Assembly (NCBI GenBank): GCA_016721245.1
Contig: JADKIQ010000025.1
Location: 1-64,000 of the forward strand
Length of the DNA: 64,000 bases
Direction: 5' to 3'
Source: Sphingobacteriales bacterium
Lineage (GTDB): Bacteria; Bacteroidota; Bacteroidia; Chitinophagales; JADIYW01
In this document: in pieces, positions 1 to 10,066 of the stretch
How the letters are laid out: each line of letters begins with the position of its first letter
Position numbering within the stretch: the stretch's first letter is position 1
Made by a program: the position numbers and the translations under genes
Notes under the pieces: model-generated
What the model saw: the letters and a program-made list of their open reading frames with translations, nothing else
The model's database searches: none
Told to the model about the DNA's origin: nothing

Positions 1-228
1 CTCAAATAAATACCCTAAAAATGCAGTAATATCATAACCTAACTTGTGGTAATTCAACTGCAAATTAAAACTCTTGATGATACCCATTTCTTCCATCTTC
101 TTCATGCGCACATGTACCGTGCCGCTCGATACAAATAATTGTTTGGCAATATCTGTATACGGCGTTTTCGCATCTTTCATTAAGATGGATAAAATTTTAA
201 GGTCTATATCATCAAGCGTTAATTGCAT
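1..228 (-). CDS. Lrp/AsnC-family transcriptional regulator, N-terminal part
   Basis: The gene starts with ATG at 228 and runs off the left edge, leaving 76 codons. The visible part begins with a helix of the LDDIDLKIL type, then a helix-turn-helix of the AKQLFVSSGTVHVRMKKME type, which is the winged DNA-binding domain of Lrp/AsnC (feast/famine) regulators. It continues into the first strand of the ligand-binding RAM domain (about residues 60-76). These proteins form octamers that bind DNA in response to amino acids. The effector cannot be told from this fragment. It is open throughout, unlike its neighbours. Confidence 0.85.
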   Translation of the reverse strand, partial: MQLTLDDIDLKILSILMKDAKTPYTDIAKQLFVSSGTVHVRMKKMEEMGIIKSFNLQLNYHKLGYDITAFLGYLFE

Positions 229-252
229 TTATTTTCTATTCAAATACTTCCT

Positions 253-996
253 TTAAAAACAATATAAATATATACAAATCATCGTAAAAGTAGCGTTTAA
301 AAGTTCGTTTAGGTTCTGATAAAAACGGTGCAGCCATTCCATTCCTATGTTTTGCATCCGTTGGGCGCGCGACTTTTCATGCCGGTGTAAAATTCATAGG
401 AAGCACCTAAATTAAAGAATGAAGGCATCTTCGTATTCCGTGGCTTTCAGTTTGTTGTGCAGATTTACAATCAACATTTCCTGTTTTGGATAGCGCAAAC
501 CCAGAAAAACAAAATCAGGTGCTTGCTGCTGAATAAGTGGAAATATTTTTTGTGCTTCCGTTTCCACTTCTTCTTTAGTCGCATCAAAAAACGGTGGGGA
601 CTGTAAGAGGATGCCGATGGATATTCTGCTTCCAGTTTTATTTTTACTTCTTCATTTGGCAACACCAAAAAAACTTTCTTCTGATGTTGCATACTTGCTT
701 TCCCTACTAACGGAAATAAATCCCTGCCTGCTAAACGCTTTTTTAAAGGTCGACCCAATAATTTCGAAAACCAGATAATAGGTGCACCATCCGGCAAAAT
801 AAACCTTGCGTGTTGAAAGATTGGCAACAGTTTTTTATTTTTATTCAGATGCACCGTCAAATCTACGTTGGGCGTAATTACAACAGGAAATAAATGATCA
901 GGAGTGGGTTCTTTAATAATGAGATCAATAATTTCATCAAAATTATCAGCAGCGACAAAATCAAAGATTGAATATATGTTCCGGAGTCTTAGTCAT
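253..996 (-). pseudogene. WecG/TagA/CpsF-family glycosyltransferase, frameshifted
   Basis: Fragments in different minus frames line up in order with the WecG/TagA family, which transfers N-acetylmannosamine-type sugars to lipid-linked intermediates in cell-surface polysaccharide synthesis. Seen are an N-terminal stretch with VVITPNVD, the core PDGAPIIWFSKLLGRPLKKR, then after a shift near 600-610 a segment with FVFLGLRYPKQEM, then GASYEFYTGMKSRAP, and after another shift the typical MEWLHRFYQN tail. At least three shifts are needed. The ATG at 996 is the likely start, but another shift follows it at once. Sequencing error is at least as likely as a real pseudogene, because the flanking genes are broken in the same way. 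Confidence 0.7.
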
Positions 997-1041
997 GAAT
1001 TATAAACCAGGTTCATTATTTAATTATTTCATTCTTCCTTT

Positions 1042-2035
1042 TTAGTGTTCCACGATGTTCTTCATGCGTTCAAATTCATCAGCAATGCCAGACTTATTTT
1101 TACGGAAAACTGATATAGTATTGTCCCAGCGGGTAAAACGGATTCAGGTCGAATGGATTCAATTTCATAGCGATTCGAAACCAGATTGGTGTTGCACATT
1201 TGCTGACAAATCCATTTTTCCGTTGTGTTCAATCCACCTTTTTTCCAGTTGCTGGCGCGTTCTTTTTTAAATCCAATTTCCTGACTGTCTTTTTCTATCG
1301 AAGAACTTTCCTGTGTAATATTCAGCATATTGCTGTCAAACTCCACGCCGATATGTTTGCAAACTGTCTGCAAAGTGGTTTCAGGCTGTTTCGGTAAATC
1401 TTCCCGACGAACAGTAATTAAACGCGCATCGGAGCTGAAAGATTTCGCCGCATTAATGGCTGCATTCAGTTTACTAAGCGTAATAGGATGAATTTGATAC
1501 GCAATCGGAGCGCTTCTTTCTTCGTCATGTAATTCGCACCCAGGGTTTCTTCTGTTTCATTTGTTTTCTGCGACAACAAAACTGCTCAGGGTCGCACCAC
1601 AATGATGTGATTTTGCAGTCGGATGATTAAAAATTTCTTTCAGGTAAAAACATTCTGGAGCGTCTTTTCTGCAAACTACCGACTTACCATTCAATGCTAC
1701 TTCGTTTGGTAAAATGATGAAACACCTCTTCGCATAGATTTCGTTTTCGAAAGTTCATCGATTAACCTGGATGCTTCGTTTCAAATTTCTTAAAATCCTG
1801 GTCGTGTGTCATGTAGCCCACACGCTGCGTGAGTAACTTCCATGCCAGTTCTATTGCCTTGTTCTTTAGAAATCGCTTTGCATTTGTCTTCTGGGCCCAT
1901 AATTGTGTAAAGAAATGGAATTCATTCAAGACCATCAATTGCGGATGATTGTTGAAAATACGCAGCATCATGAAGGTGCCAGACCGGGAATTACCATGAC
2001 GATAAAAATTATTTTATCCGAAAACGACAAATTTT
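1042..2035 (-). pseudogene. Sulfotransferase-family protein, frameshifted
   Basis: Read on the minus strand, the N-terminal region gives IIFIV, then after a one-base shift NSRSGTFMMLRIFNNHPQ. This is the PAPS-binding P-loop-like motif of sulfotransferases. The middle is broken several times. The C-terminal part has the usual tail (SSIEKDSQEIGFKKERASNW, then a WKKGGLN.TTEKWICQQ region) and ends as DEFERMKNIVEH in another frame, with its stop at 1042-1044. No ATG is visible upstream of the P-loop, so the start is uncertain. The family moves a sulfate group from PAPS to sugars, lipids or proteins; the acceptor is unknown. The adjacent glycosyltransferase suggests surface glycan work. Confidence 0.65.
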
Positions 2036-2052
2036 GTGGATTTATAAAAAAG

Positions 2053-2089
2053 TATTAGTAATAAGTCGTAAGTAGTGCAAGTAATAAGT
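2053..2089. repeat. 7-bp tandem array (AATAAGT/CGTAAGT type)
   Basis: Five imperfect units follow one another: TATTAGT, AATAAGT, CGTAAGT, a 9-base AGTGCAAGT and AATAAGT. It lies just upstream of the sulfotransferase and belongs to a set of heptamer arrays of different sequence in this window. Confidence 0.55.
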
Positions 2090-2214
2090 TTCAATGAGGT
2101 AAATTTTATGAAAAAATAGAACCAGCAGTAATATCCCGTCCCTGTTGTATGGGAGGGAGAGACCTGTATTTTTAATCCAATGGATTATCACAGATTTTCA
2201 GGATAACAACCTTC

Positions 2215-3690
2215 AACGATATAGACCCATTATTACGGAGTAACTGATTCATCTGCAAATTTGTTATTTCTCACGGATGTCTATACAACAGGTTTATTAA
2301 AATATCAGAATGTTCCTATTTTGCTTGATGGTGGAAATATAAATCAAGATGCAAAAGAAATAATTCAATGCTGATTAATTTTAAAGGAATTGATACAAGT
2401 AATAAAGTCAACCTGTTTCAAGTTTGGATTTTTATTGCCAAATACCACTTATCATTATTTAGTTAGTTATGGAAATAGTGAAAAACTGGCTCTTCGGGAA
2501 AAACCTTTCCGAAAATCCAACACCACGTCTAATTTACGTTCACTTTCGGTGCCTCCAGTGAGAATTTCGAGATGATTCCGTGTTCACAGAAATGCAAAAG
2601 CACCATCCATGACTATTTCTGCACCTCGGCGACTGGACCCATCCGGATCATGCTTATTATCCGGGATTACCCACAAAATAATCACCGTTTTGTTGCAAAT
2701 CCTGAAACAAATAAAAGAATCGGTTTTAATTGCTACAATTTACCCAACATGAAAAACTGTTGTCCACGACACCGAAAGTGGATTTGTGTTCGATGATGAA
2801 GACGGTATTTGGGATGATTGCTCCAGACAGTCGTATTGTGATTTGCAGTTAATCAATGGAAAGACCGTGATGAAAGAATCCGTTTGGATTCCTTGCGTGA
2901 TAATCTGGTGACTTCCTATCATAAGTATTTGCCGGGTATGTAAATCGGGAGCAACCCAAAGGAAGCCTATCACTCAGGCCTGTGGCAAATACCGAATGTT
3001 CTTTTAGATACACGCAGCACGCGTTCACCAAATTCGGAAGTCTTTCATCAGATAAAAAAGGGGGAGGAAGTTTAAAAGCTTCTGCCAGTCATCAAATAAT
3101 GGATTCAACACAATTGAATTTTTTCTTTGGTTATTAAACGGATTGGAAGAATTCCAAAGCCGACTGGAAAATCATTGTAAGCGGAACTCTTTTAATAAAG
3201 ACTATAAAGATACTGGATATTTGTTTGCGCTGAAAGCCGCAGAACCAGTTATTTACCCAACAAACTCACAGGATACATGTTGCTGCGGCGATGAGTGCGA
3301 TGTGTTTTCTTTTCCTGCCACACAAGTTGAGGATTAATTTTGTCATGATAATAAAATAAAAAACGTATTCGTTTGCGCGGAGATGTACATACCTCCAGCA
3401 TTGACGATGGAAAACACATGGCTTTCCGGAGATTGTCAGTGCCAACAGGACAGGAAACAACAAACTTGCATCCATGCACAATGATTTACGATTGAACTTA
3501 TGGAACCAGGGTGGGCAGGGATCCGACAATAAAATTTCAAGATGCCTTCGGGAGGTGGAAGTGATGGGTAAAGATTCCAGTGCCTTTCCCGGTATTGATA
3601 AATATGGGACTTCAACGATTTAAAGCTACACCTTGAAAGATGGTTTATTCCGAAAAAACAATATCAGACGACATTCAAAAATCACCTTCG
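2215..3690 (+). pseudogene. PhoD-like phosphatase, heavily frameshifted
   Basis: Translated pieces from all three plus frames line up in order with PhoD/purple-acid-phosphatase-type phosphodiesterases. An N-terminal Ig-like part reads VTDSSANLLFLTDVYTTG, followed by LLPNTTYHYLVSYGNSEKL. Then come FTFTFGASSENFE, a metal-site segment FLHLGDWTHPDHAYYPG near 2620-2680, LLDTRSTRSPN near 3003-3036, an ADWKIIVSGTLFNK segment, and GDVHTSS near 3380. The family removes phosphate from phosphodiesters at the cell surface. At least five shifts or stops interrupt it and both ends are approximate. A second, intact and only distantly similar PhoD lies at 52059-53108. Confidence 0.65.
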
Positions 3691-3742
3691 GCCAAAACTG
3701 CGTGCCGTGAAAAATGCAGTAGGTGCAACATCATAAAAAGTT

Positions 3743-4748
3743 TTACCACTTATTAAAAAACATCTTCCGAAACCCCCAAGAAATGGTTCAAGCAAAGGTG
3801 TACCATCGTCTAAAATCACTGTTCCGGTAAAATAACGAACACCTGATGTTGTTTGGTTACAACAATAACAAATTAGTATTCGAATAGCGGTCAATTGCCG
3901 GTTCAAAATCCAGTTAAAACGTCCGTCGTTGCTGGTAAATTTCCACGGCTGCATGTAATCATCCGTATTGATGATGAATTTAACTCATCCAGTTTGTGTG
4001 CGACTCCGTTATAAAACAGCATATTTTCTGTTGCGGCAGCGTTCACAAAGCCGTAACTATATTAAACCAAAGGGTTTCCCGTCCAAATATCCGAAGCAGA
4101 ACCCCAGTACCCAGCGGTTCTTATAGGTCCACACCGCGTCCCCAGTCCAATACACCCAATGCTTGTCGGGGTCAAACGTATATTCCTTTCCACCAAAAAC
4201 AAAATTCACCGTTGGCCGCCAGACAGTTTATTTTTTGATTGTAGTAAAAAGCCAGTTTGTCTTCTTTCCAGGGCGTGGCAATCACCATGGAATCTTTGTT
4301 CAGCGCTTCCAGTTCAATATGGCCTTTGATGCCTTTGCCCTTATTAAATTCCGGAAAATTAAAATCCAGTACACGTTTGCCGTTTTTATGGGTAAAGTGC
4401 ATCTGCACTTTTTTATGATTCACCACAGTATCACCATGAGCGGAATGTTCAGGCATATGTAATTTACCCATCGTAAATGGCACCATTACCATATCCGTTA
4501 TTTCTTTATTCGTAGTAAAATCGTACACATTGATAGCATACAAGGCCATATAGGAATTATCTGCTACAGTTAGTGCAATGCCATAGTCTTTCTGCAGGAT
4601 GCAATAATAATCCCATTCCTTAATTCTGAGCGGAGAAGCCTTGATATCGCTGCGTTTGTAGTTCAGTAACAGGTTTTTTGCCCAGCCTTTTTTTGCCAAA
4701 CTTCCATCCGTGTTTAATACAGGTCCGCTTGTGTGATTTCAGTTGCAT
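3743..4748 (-). pseudogene. DUF2804 family protein, frameshifted
   Basis: The longest clean piece (4172-4699) carries the DUF2804 signature: KKGWAKNLLLNYKRSDIK, then RIKEWDYYCIL, an ATPWKEDKLAFYYNQK strand and LAANGEFCFW. Upstream, in another frame, TEITQ and GPVLNTDGSL supply the start region. Downstream pieces give the WVYWTGDAVWTYKNRW region, YPWKFTSNDGRF and a GYFTGTVILDDGTPLL tail that ends NKW-stop at 3743. The family is about 330 residues, which matches this span. Its biochemical role is unknown. At least three shifts are needed to join the pieces. Confidence 0.7.
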
Positions 4749-4832
4749 GTGTGAAATTTTAAAAAATATGCGCTGCTTATTTCCTAAATATAATTAATAA
4801 AATTACTTTTATAACTATACATTCACACAATC

Positions 4833-5697
4833 ATGAACATTCATTCTATCACACATGAATATGTAACCGTTAACGGTATAAAACTGCATATCGCAAAACA
4901 AGGCAATGGTAAAAAATTAGTGGTTTTATTACACGGATGGCCGGAGTTCTGGTATACCTGGCGTTATCAGATACCTGTGCTAGCGGAACATTTCACGGTA
5001 GTGGCACCGGATTTACGTGGCTTTAATTTAAGCGATAAACCACATGGCGTAGAGCACTATAAGACAGATGTGGTAGCGAGTGATATCGCAGAACTCATTC
5101 CAAAATTAGGTTTTGATAAAGCGTATATTGTAGGACACGATTGGGGTGGCGCGGTGGCCTGGACCTTTGCTGCTTTGTATCCGGAACTTACAGAAAAACT
5201 GGTCGTTTGCAATTGTCCGCATCCGAAAATCATGCTGAAAAGTTTTAAATCCAATCCATCTCAGTTGCTGAAAAGCTGGTATATGTTTATGCATCAGATT
5301 CCATTGTTGCCGGAAATGGTTTACCAATTTACATTACCTTTATTTTTTAAACAATTTGTACGTGGTTGGATGTACAATAAAGAATTTTACTGATGAGGAT
5401 TTGAGTGAGTTTGTAAAGGCCTTTAAACAGGAAGGTGCATTGACGGGATCTGTCAATTACTACCGTGCCATGTTGCAGACCAAACCGAACCGAGCTATCT
5501 TCAAAAATAAAATACAATCACCTACTTTGTTGATTTGGGGAGAAGGAGATAAGGCGTTGGGAAAAGAACTGACATATGGAACTGAGGAATATATTGATGC
5601 AACCTACGAAGTTAAATACATATCTAATTGTTCACATTGGACACAGAATGACTGTCCGGACGAAGTGAATGAATATTTACTTGACTTTTTCAACTAA
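4833..5697 (+). pseudogene. Alpha/beta hydrolase (epoxide hydrolase/dehalogenase-like), one frameshift
   Basis: Residues 1-186 (4833-5393) hold an alpha/beta-hydrolase core: HGWPEFWYTWRYQ oxyanion segment near residue 35, APDLRGFNLSDKP near residue 70, and the nucleophile elbow GHDWGGAVAW near residue 100, with aspartate as nucleophile. Such proteins hydrolyse epoxides or carbon-halogen bonds. The frame breaks near 5380 in an AATAAAG stretch and resumes as NFTDEDLSEFVKAF. The second part holds the acid region (LLIWGEGD) and the catalytic histidine in ISNCSHWTQND. Total length is one base over whole codons, so one extra base or two missing bases explains the break. Expected product is about 287 residues. 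Confidence 0.75.
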
Positions 5698-5702
5698 TAA
5701 AA

Positions 5703-6192
5703 ATGACTAAAATAAAATATTCATCTTAATTATTTCGGTATTATTAGTGCATGTTGTGGATTTACCAGAGGTGGTTGCAATGAGTTTAATGGTATTTATA
5801 CAATTAACTACAAGGATTTTGAAAAGTCAGAATTAGACAGCGTCTATTTACTTAAATATAGAAAAGGAACAAATTTTACAGAACTTATCGATTCAGTTAG
5901 AATTAATGTCGACTCAAATAATTACAATAGATACGGTTTCTATTCGGATTTGTTGATTAACACAGACTCAAATTTTGTTTTAATGGCTTCAAATGATTAT
6001 CGAGTATTTATAAAAGACATAAATAGAAATATCCTGATTTCAAATATCACGAAAGATGAACAAAGTTGTAAATCATGTGCTACTGCCAGGAAAGTTAATA
6101 ATGTTGGCATTGTGAGTTTGATGCAAGATGATGTAAATATTGAATTGCCTCCAAGATCTGGTTTCCTGAATCAAATTACAATTGAACGATAA
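5703..6192 (+). pseudogene. Small putative lipoprotein, frameshifted near its start
   Basis: An ATG at 5703 begins MTKIK. Restoring two single bases within the next 60 bases gives a signal sequence FILIISVLLVSACC with a lipobox, followed by an open frame to the stop at 6190-6192. The mature part (about 145 residues) contains GCNEFNGIYTINYKDFEKSE, a paired cysteine segment CKSCATARK and LPPRSGFLNQ near the end. No family was recognised. It is probably anchored in a membrane facing the periplasm. Without correction only a TTG-initiated fragment from 5950 is open. Confidence 0.5.
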
Positions 6193-6243
6193 ATTAAACT
6201 TGACTTTTTCAACTAATTAGTATATATTGAATTTGAAACATAG

Positions 6244-7208
6244 ATGCTCTTATCGTCCCCAATATTAAAATCCCCCAAGTGGCTTTACACAAAGCACTTG
6301 CAAACCATTGTACCCAACCTGTACAGAAAGGTGGAAGGTGTGGTATACAAGCGTGAACGTATTGAAACCTGGGACGATGATTTTCTTGATCTGGACTGGA
6401 GCAGAATCGGCAGTAATAAACTGATTATCATTTCTCACGGATTTGAAGGCAGTTCTGACAGAGTATATGCCCGTGGCTTGACAAAGATTCTAAATGCCAA
6501 TGGTTTTGATGTATGTGTATGGAATTTCCGCGGCTGCAGCGGCGAAGATAATCGTCAGTTTTGGGGATATCATTCGGGTAAAACAGATGACCTGGATTGG
6601 GTAGTGCAGCACATTACCAAACAGCATAAATATGATGAATATTACCTCATCGGAATTTCCATGGGTGAAATATGACGATGAAATATTTAGGGGAAGAGAA
6701 ATGGAATTCTACAAAGGATATAATTTCTGCTGTAACAGTATCCGTTCCAATTCATTATGAAACTTCGTTTCAGCATTTATGCAAAGGCTGGAATCAGATT
6801 TATGAAAGACGTTTTACCAAACAGGTAAAAGAAAAAGTGCTAAAGAAACAAACGCGTTTTCCGGATGCGATGAATTACAAACACATCATGGAAGCCAAAA
6901 ATTTATGGGAATTTACGGAGCGCTGTACGGTGCCAATGCATGGATTTAAAAATATTGATGATTACAACAAGCAAGTGCAGGCATCTACGTATATCAAAAG
7001 CTTAAAAACACCGACACTCCTGATAAATGCAGACAATGATCCCTTGTTAACAAAAGAATGTTATCCGACTGAATTGGCAAAAAAATCAAAATTTTTTCAT
7101 CTGGAAATACCGATTGGCGGCGGTCATGTAGGTTTTTGTGAAGACATTAAAGCTGAACATAACTGGCTTGAAAAACGTGTGGTAAATTATTTCTTGAAAG
7201 GAGCTTAA
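6244..7208 (+). pseudogene. YheT-family alpha/beta hydrolase, one frameshift
   Basis: The N-terminal part has the YheT opening (PKWLYTKHLQTIVPNLYRK), then IISHGFEGSSDRVYARGL, FRGCSGEDN, and the nucleophile elbow GISMG. There the frame breaks (6664-6667) and resumes as NMTMKYLGEE. One missing G in the elbow (GISMGGN expected) restores a single frame of 322 codons. The second part carries LLINADNDPLL (acid) and GGHVGFCE (catalytic histidine). YheT proteins are predicted carboxylesterases related to ABHD1/ABHD3; the bacterial substrate is unclear. The break falls in the active-site loop, so it would be inactivating if real. Confidence 0.8.
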
Positions 7209-7372
7209 TTAGGTTTTTTAGGACGTTCATCTTTGCAAATATCTTGCCATGGGCAGTGTGTGCACTCATGTCCATAGCAAGAACCAAGTTTTAAATGAGA
7301 GGTTTCTGTAAATACCATTCTGCCTAATTCATCTAAATTATAATCGATATTTTCAATCAGTTTATCTTCCAT
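7205..7372 (-). CDS. DUF5522 family small cysteine-rich protein (55 aa)
   Basis: A complete 55-codon minus-strand gene runs from ATG at 7372 to TAA at 7205-7207. Its stop overlaps the stop of the converging YheT gene. The protein reads LIENIDYNLDELGRMVFTE, then a CYGHECTHCPW cluster and a charged tail. This matches the DUF5522 pattern (VFTexYHLxRGxCCgxxCRHCP). The three cysteines and two histidines suggest a small metal site, which is inference. The second cysteine of the usual CC pair is replaced by Tyr. It is intact although its neighbours are broken. Confidence 0.75.
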   Translation of the reverse strand: MEDKLIENIDYNLDELGRMVFTETSHLKLGSCYGHECTHCPWQDICKDERPKKPN

Positions 7373-7401
7373 ATCTGTCTTTTAATACTTTCAGTAATAT
7401 A

Positions 7402-8439
7402 TCAATTACCTTTCGATGTTTCTTCTGTACAAGAATTAGTAAAGATAATATATCCTTTGTCTGATTCTTTAATAATTTGTACTCTTGTAATGAATGCACC
7501 GGCATTTCCAATGTTTTCTGCAATATGATGTTGAGTGGCTGAATCTACTGAATTAAACCATCCGAAAGAAAATGAAGGCATACCATAAATTAGTTGATTA
7601 TATGTGGTGTCTGCTAATATAGTTGAAATTCCTTTAAGCCTTTTAATTGCAATTGAATGAATTTAATATAATCGGGTAAGCTTACGTTAATATTTCCGGC
7701 AGACAATAACCAGTTGAGCTTATAATTATCAAGAGGTGGAACAGGTTTTAAACTGGCATCATGCCCCCAGGGTTGAAATGTATCCGTTAAATTCGGATAA
7801 TCAAACCAAACTCAATATTTACTGAGTTTCCAAAGTCCAGCACTAATTCTTTGAATGATTTTCCGGATGCTTTTTCCAGCATTAATCCCACTAAAATATA
7901 ATCAGCATTAGAGGGTGTTAGTCCATTTTCATCTTCTTTCATTGGCTTTTGTGAAATAAAGTATTTAGCAAGCAGATAGCGTTGCTGAGCATTGTCACCA
8001 ATAATTTCCTTTTGAGCAGGATGTTCATTTGTGTATGTATAAGGCGGTAATTTCCCCCTAAACGTAAGTAAATCCTGCAATGTTATATTGTAATAAACCT
8101 TTTTACTGTTCTTTTTTAATTCAGGAAATAAGTAAAAGAATTTAGTATTCCATCTTAGTCTTTCATCTTTAACAAGTAAAGCAGCTATAAATGAGGTAAT
8201 CGCTTTTGTATTGGATCCTATGTGAAATCGGTCATTTTGTTTTGCTAAGTAATTTGTGTTGATTCTTTGAACACTAAGGTTTCTAATTCAAAAACCGAAT
8301 CAGATGCAACAACCGTATGCTAATTCAGGTATTTTATATTCATTTCTGATGCTGTCCGCAAATGAAATTAAGATTGACTTTTAACTGATTTGTTTGTTAA
8401 TGTCAGGATATAAATTAATATTAATACTCTGAATCTCAT
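7402..8439 (-). pseudogene. Serine hydrolase of the beta-lactamase/PBP4-like (class C) family, frameshifted
   Basis: Minus-strand pieces in several frames follow class C beta-lactamase-related hydrolases. From the ATG at 8439 there is a hydrophobic start, then SLISFADSIRNEYKIPELAY, then FHIGSNTKAITSFIAALLV with the SxxK nucleophile motif. The clean middle (7787-8080) gives LQDLLTFRGKLPPYTYT and SNADYILVGLMLEKASGKSF, which corresponds to the YxN region. The C-terminal part, SFSFGWFN then IGNAGAFITRVQIIKESDKG, corresponds to the KTG/HxG region and ends at 7402. These periplasmic enzymes act on peptides, esters or beta-lactams. At least four shifts are needed. Confidence 0.65.
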
Positions 8440-8442
8440 CGC

Positions 8443-9526
8443 TTACTTCTGCTCTTTATGCAATAAATATGCTTTGAAAAATCCATTTAAATCTCCATCA
8501 AGCACCTTATCAGGATTGGTTACTTTATATTCTGTACGTAAATCTTTCACCCAGCGGTCATCCAGTACATAACTACGGATTTGTGAACCCCATTCGTTTT
8601 TCATTTTCTGTGCTTCTATCACATCGCGAGCTTCTAATTGTCGTTGCAATTCCGCTTCATACAATTTCGATTTCAGCATCTTCATTGCTGTTTCTCTGTT
8701 TTGTATTTGAGAACGCTGTGTCTGACATTCGCAAACAATACCACTTGGTAAATGACGTACCCGCACCGCAGATTCCGTTTTGTTGACGTGCTGTCCGCCG
8801 GCACCTTGCGCCCGGAAAACATCCCATTCTAAGTCCGCAGGATTGATTTCAATCGTGATGGTATCATCTACTACCGGATGGACGAATACGGAACAAAATG
8901 AAGTCATTCGTTTGCCCTGTGAATTAAATGGTGAGATACGCACTAAACGATGCACACCATTTTCACCTTTCAGCATCCCGAATGCAAAATCACCGTCAAT
9001 TTCCATGGCTACCGACTTGATGCCGGCAACTTCACCTGCCTGGTAATCGAGTTCTGTGATTTTATAGCCATTCTTATTTGCCCACATCGTATACATGCGC
9101 ATCAGCATGGCTGCCCAGTCACAGGCTTCTGTTCCGCCGGCACCGGCATTGATTTCGATAATAGCACTTAAATTATCTTCTTCGTTTTTAAGCGTGGATT
9201 TAAATTCATTCTCATCCAGTTCATCAATAATTAACTGATATTGTGTATCAATTTCTTCATCAGTGGCTTCTCCGATTTCCTGAAATTCACGCAATACATT
9301 TAAGTCATCGTATTTCTTTTCGATGTTTTTGAATAAGGTAACCCAGTTTTTGTTTTGCTTAATTTCTTTCATCAGGGCTTGCGCCTTGAGCTGGTCATCC
9401 CAAAAGTTGGGTGCCAGGGTTTTAGCCTCATCGTCTTTAATTTGTTCTATCTTATTATCGACGTCAAAGATACCTCCTAAAAGAGAGAACCCTTTCTTGA
9501 AGTGTTTTGTATTGTTCGTTGGTCAT
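8443..9526 (-). CDS. prfB: Peptide chain release factor 2, made by programmed +1 frameshifting
   Basis: RF2 ends translation at UGA and UAA. The gene starts at ATG 9526 with 20 codons in one frame up to CTT TGA (9464-9469). Skipping one base (9466) lets translation continue as DVDNKIEQIK in the frame that ends at 8443, giving 360 residues. The main part has the RF2 stop-recognition motif SPF (in VRISPFNSQGKR) and the GAGGQHVNKTESAVR motif that enters the peptidyl-transferase centre. The start used without the shift would lose the normal N-terminal helices. Expression is expected to be autoregulated: low RF2 gives more frameshifting. The gene lies just downstream of yraN on the same strand. 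Confidence 0.95.
9463..9478 (-). promoter_or_regulatory. prfB programmed +1 frameshift site
   Basis: On the minus strand the order is AGGAGG, TAT, CTT, TGA, C. This is the classic RF2 recoding signal: an internal Shine-Dalgarno-like AGGAGG three bases before the slippery CTT, then an in-frame UGA with C as the following base. It senses RF2 level. Confidence 0.93.
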
Positions 9527-9552
9527 GCTGCAAAGATAGTAAAATCAGATTA

Positions 9553-9897
9553 TTAATAAAACGCATCTTCAAAATGAGTAATTGCATTGTTTTTTTCAAT
9601 CGCAATGACATCAAATCGCAACTCACCGTGCCAGTCAAATTGTTCAATGTACGCTTCCGCTGCTTCCTGCATTTTCTTCATTTTATTGGCGTCTACAAAA
9701 TCTTCAGGATTACCAAAGGAAAGATTCGTTCTGGTTTTTACTTCCACAAAAACAATCACTTTTCCATCCTGTGCTATGATATCAATTTCTGAACGTTTAT
9801 GTCTCCAGTTCGTAAATAAAATCGTGTAATTCTTGTTTTTCAGGTATTCCTGTGCAAGATTTTCGCCTGTTGAGCCTGTTTCTGCTGACTTTTGCAT
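9553..9897 (-). CDS. YraN/UPF0102 family nuclease-fold protein
   Basis: The product is 114 residues from ATG 9897; an ATG at 9990 would add 31 residues of low-complexity hydrophobic sequence, so the internal start fits the family better. It opens STGENLAQEYLKNKNYTIL and holds the endonuclease-like core NWRHKRSEIDIIAQDG, then IVFVEVKTR, which gives the E-x-D...E-x-K set of the PD-(D/E)xK fold. A FGNPEDFVDANKMKKM helix follows. The cellular role is not settled; a part in DNA repair or uptake has been suggested for relatives. It lies upstream of prfB on the same strand. Confidence 0.88.
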   Translation of the reverse strand: MQKSAETGSTGENLAQEYLKNKNYTILFTNWRHKRSEIDIIAQDGKVIVFVEVKTRTNLSFGNPEDFVDANKMKKMQEAAEAYIEQFDWHGELRFDVIAIEKNNAITHFEDAFY

Positions 9898-9909
9898 GTT
9901 GTAAATATA

Positions 9910-10007
9910 GAACACGGATTTAACAGATAAAACAGATTTGCAATGATTATAATATATTATGATTAAAGAAATCTTATAAATCCATAACATCGGTGTAATC
10001 TGTGTTC
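9910..10007. repeat. 98-bp element with 11-bp terminal inverted repeats
   Basis: The ends are GAACACGGATT (9910-9920) and AATCTGTGTTC (9997-10007), inverted with one mismatch. Inside are AACAGAT and ATAAATCC-like steps. It fills the divergent gap between yraN and the isomerase gene, and looks like the common AATCTGTGTTC-ended intergenic repeats of Bacteroidota. It could hold promoters for both sides. Confidence 0.45.
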
Positions 10008-10066
10008 CATTTCTATGATTTATGCTCTTTTTTTCGTTTTTTTACAGTAAAATTAGAACAAGAGTT

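Noticed and set aside
253..8439. True pseudogene island from gene decay
   Set aside because: Motifs are well kept and breaks are single-base shifts like those repaired in essential genes further right, so sequencing error is the simpler explanation. It remains open without reads.
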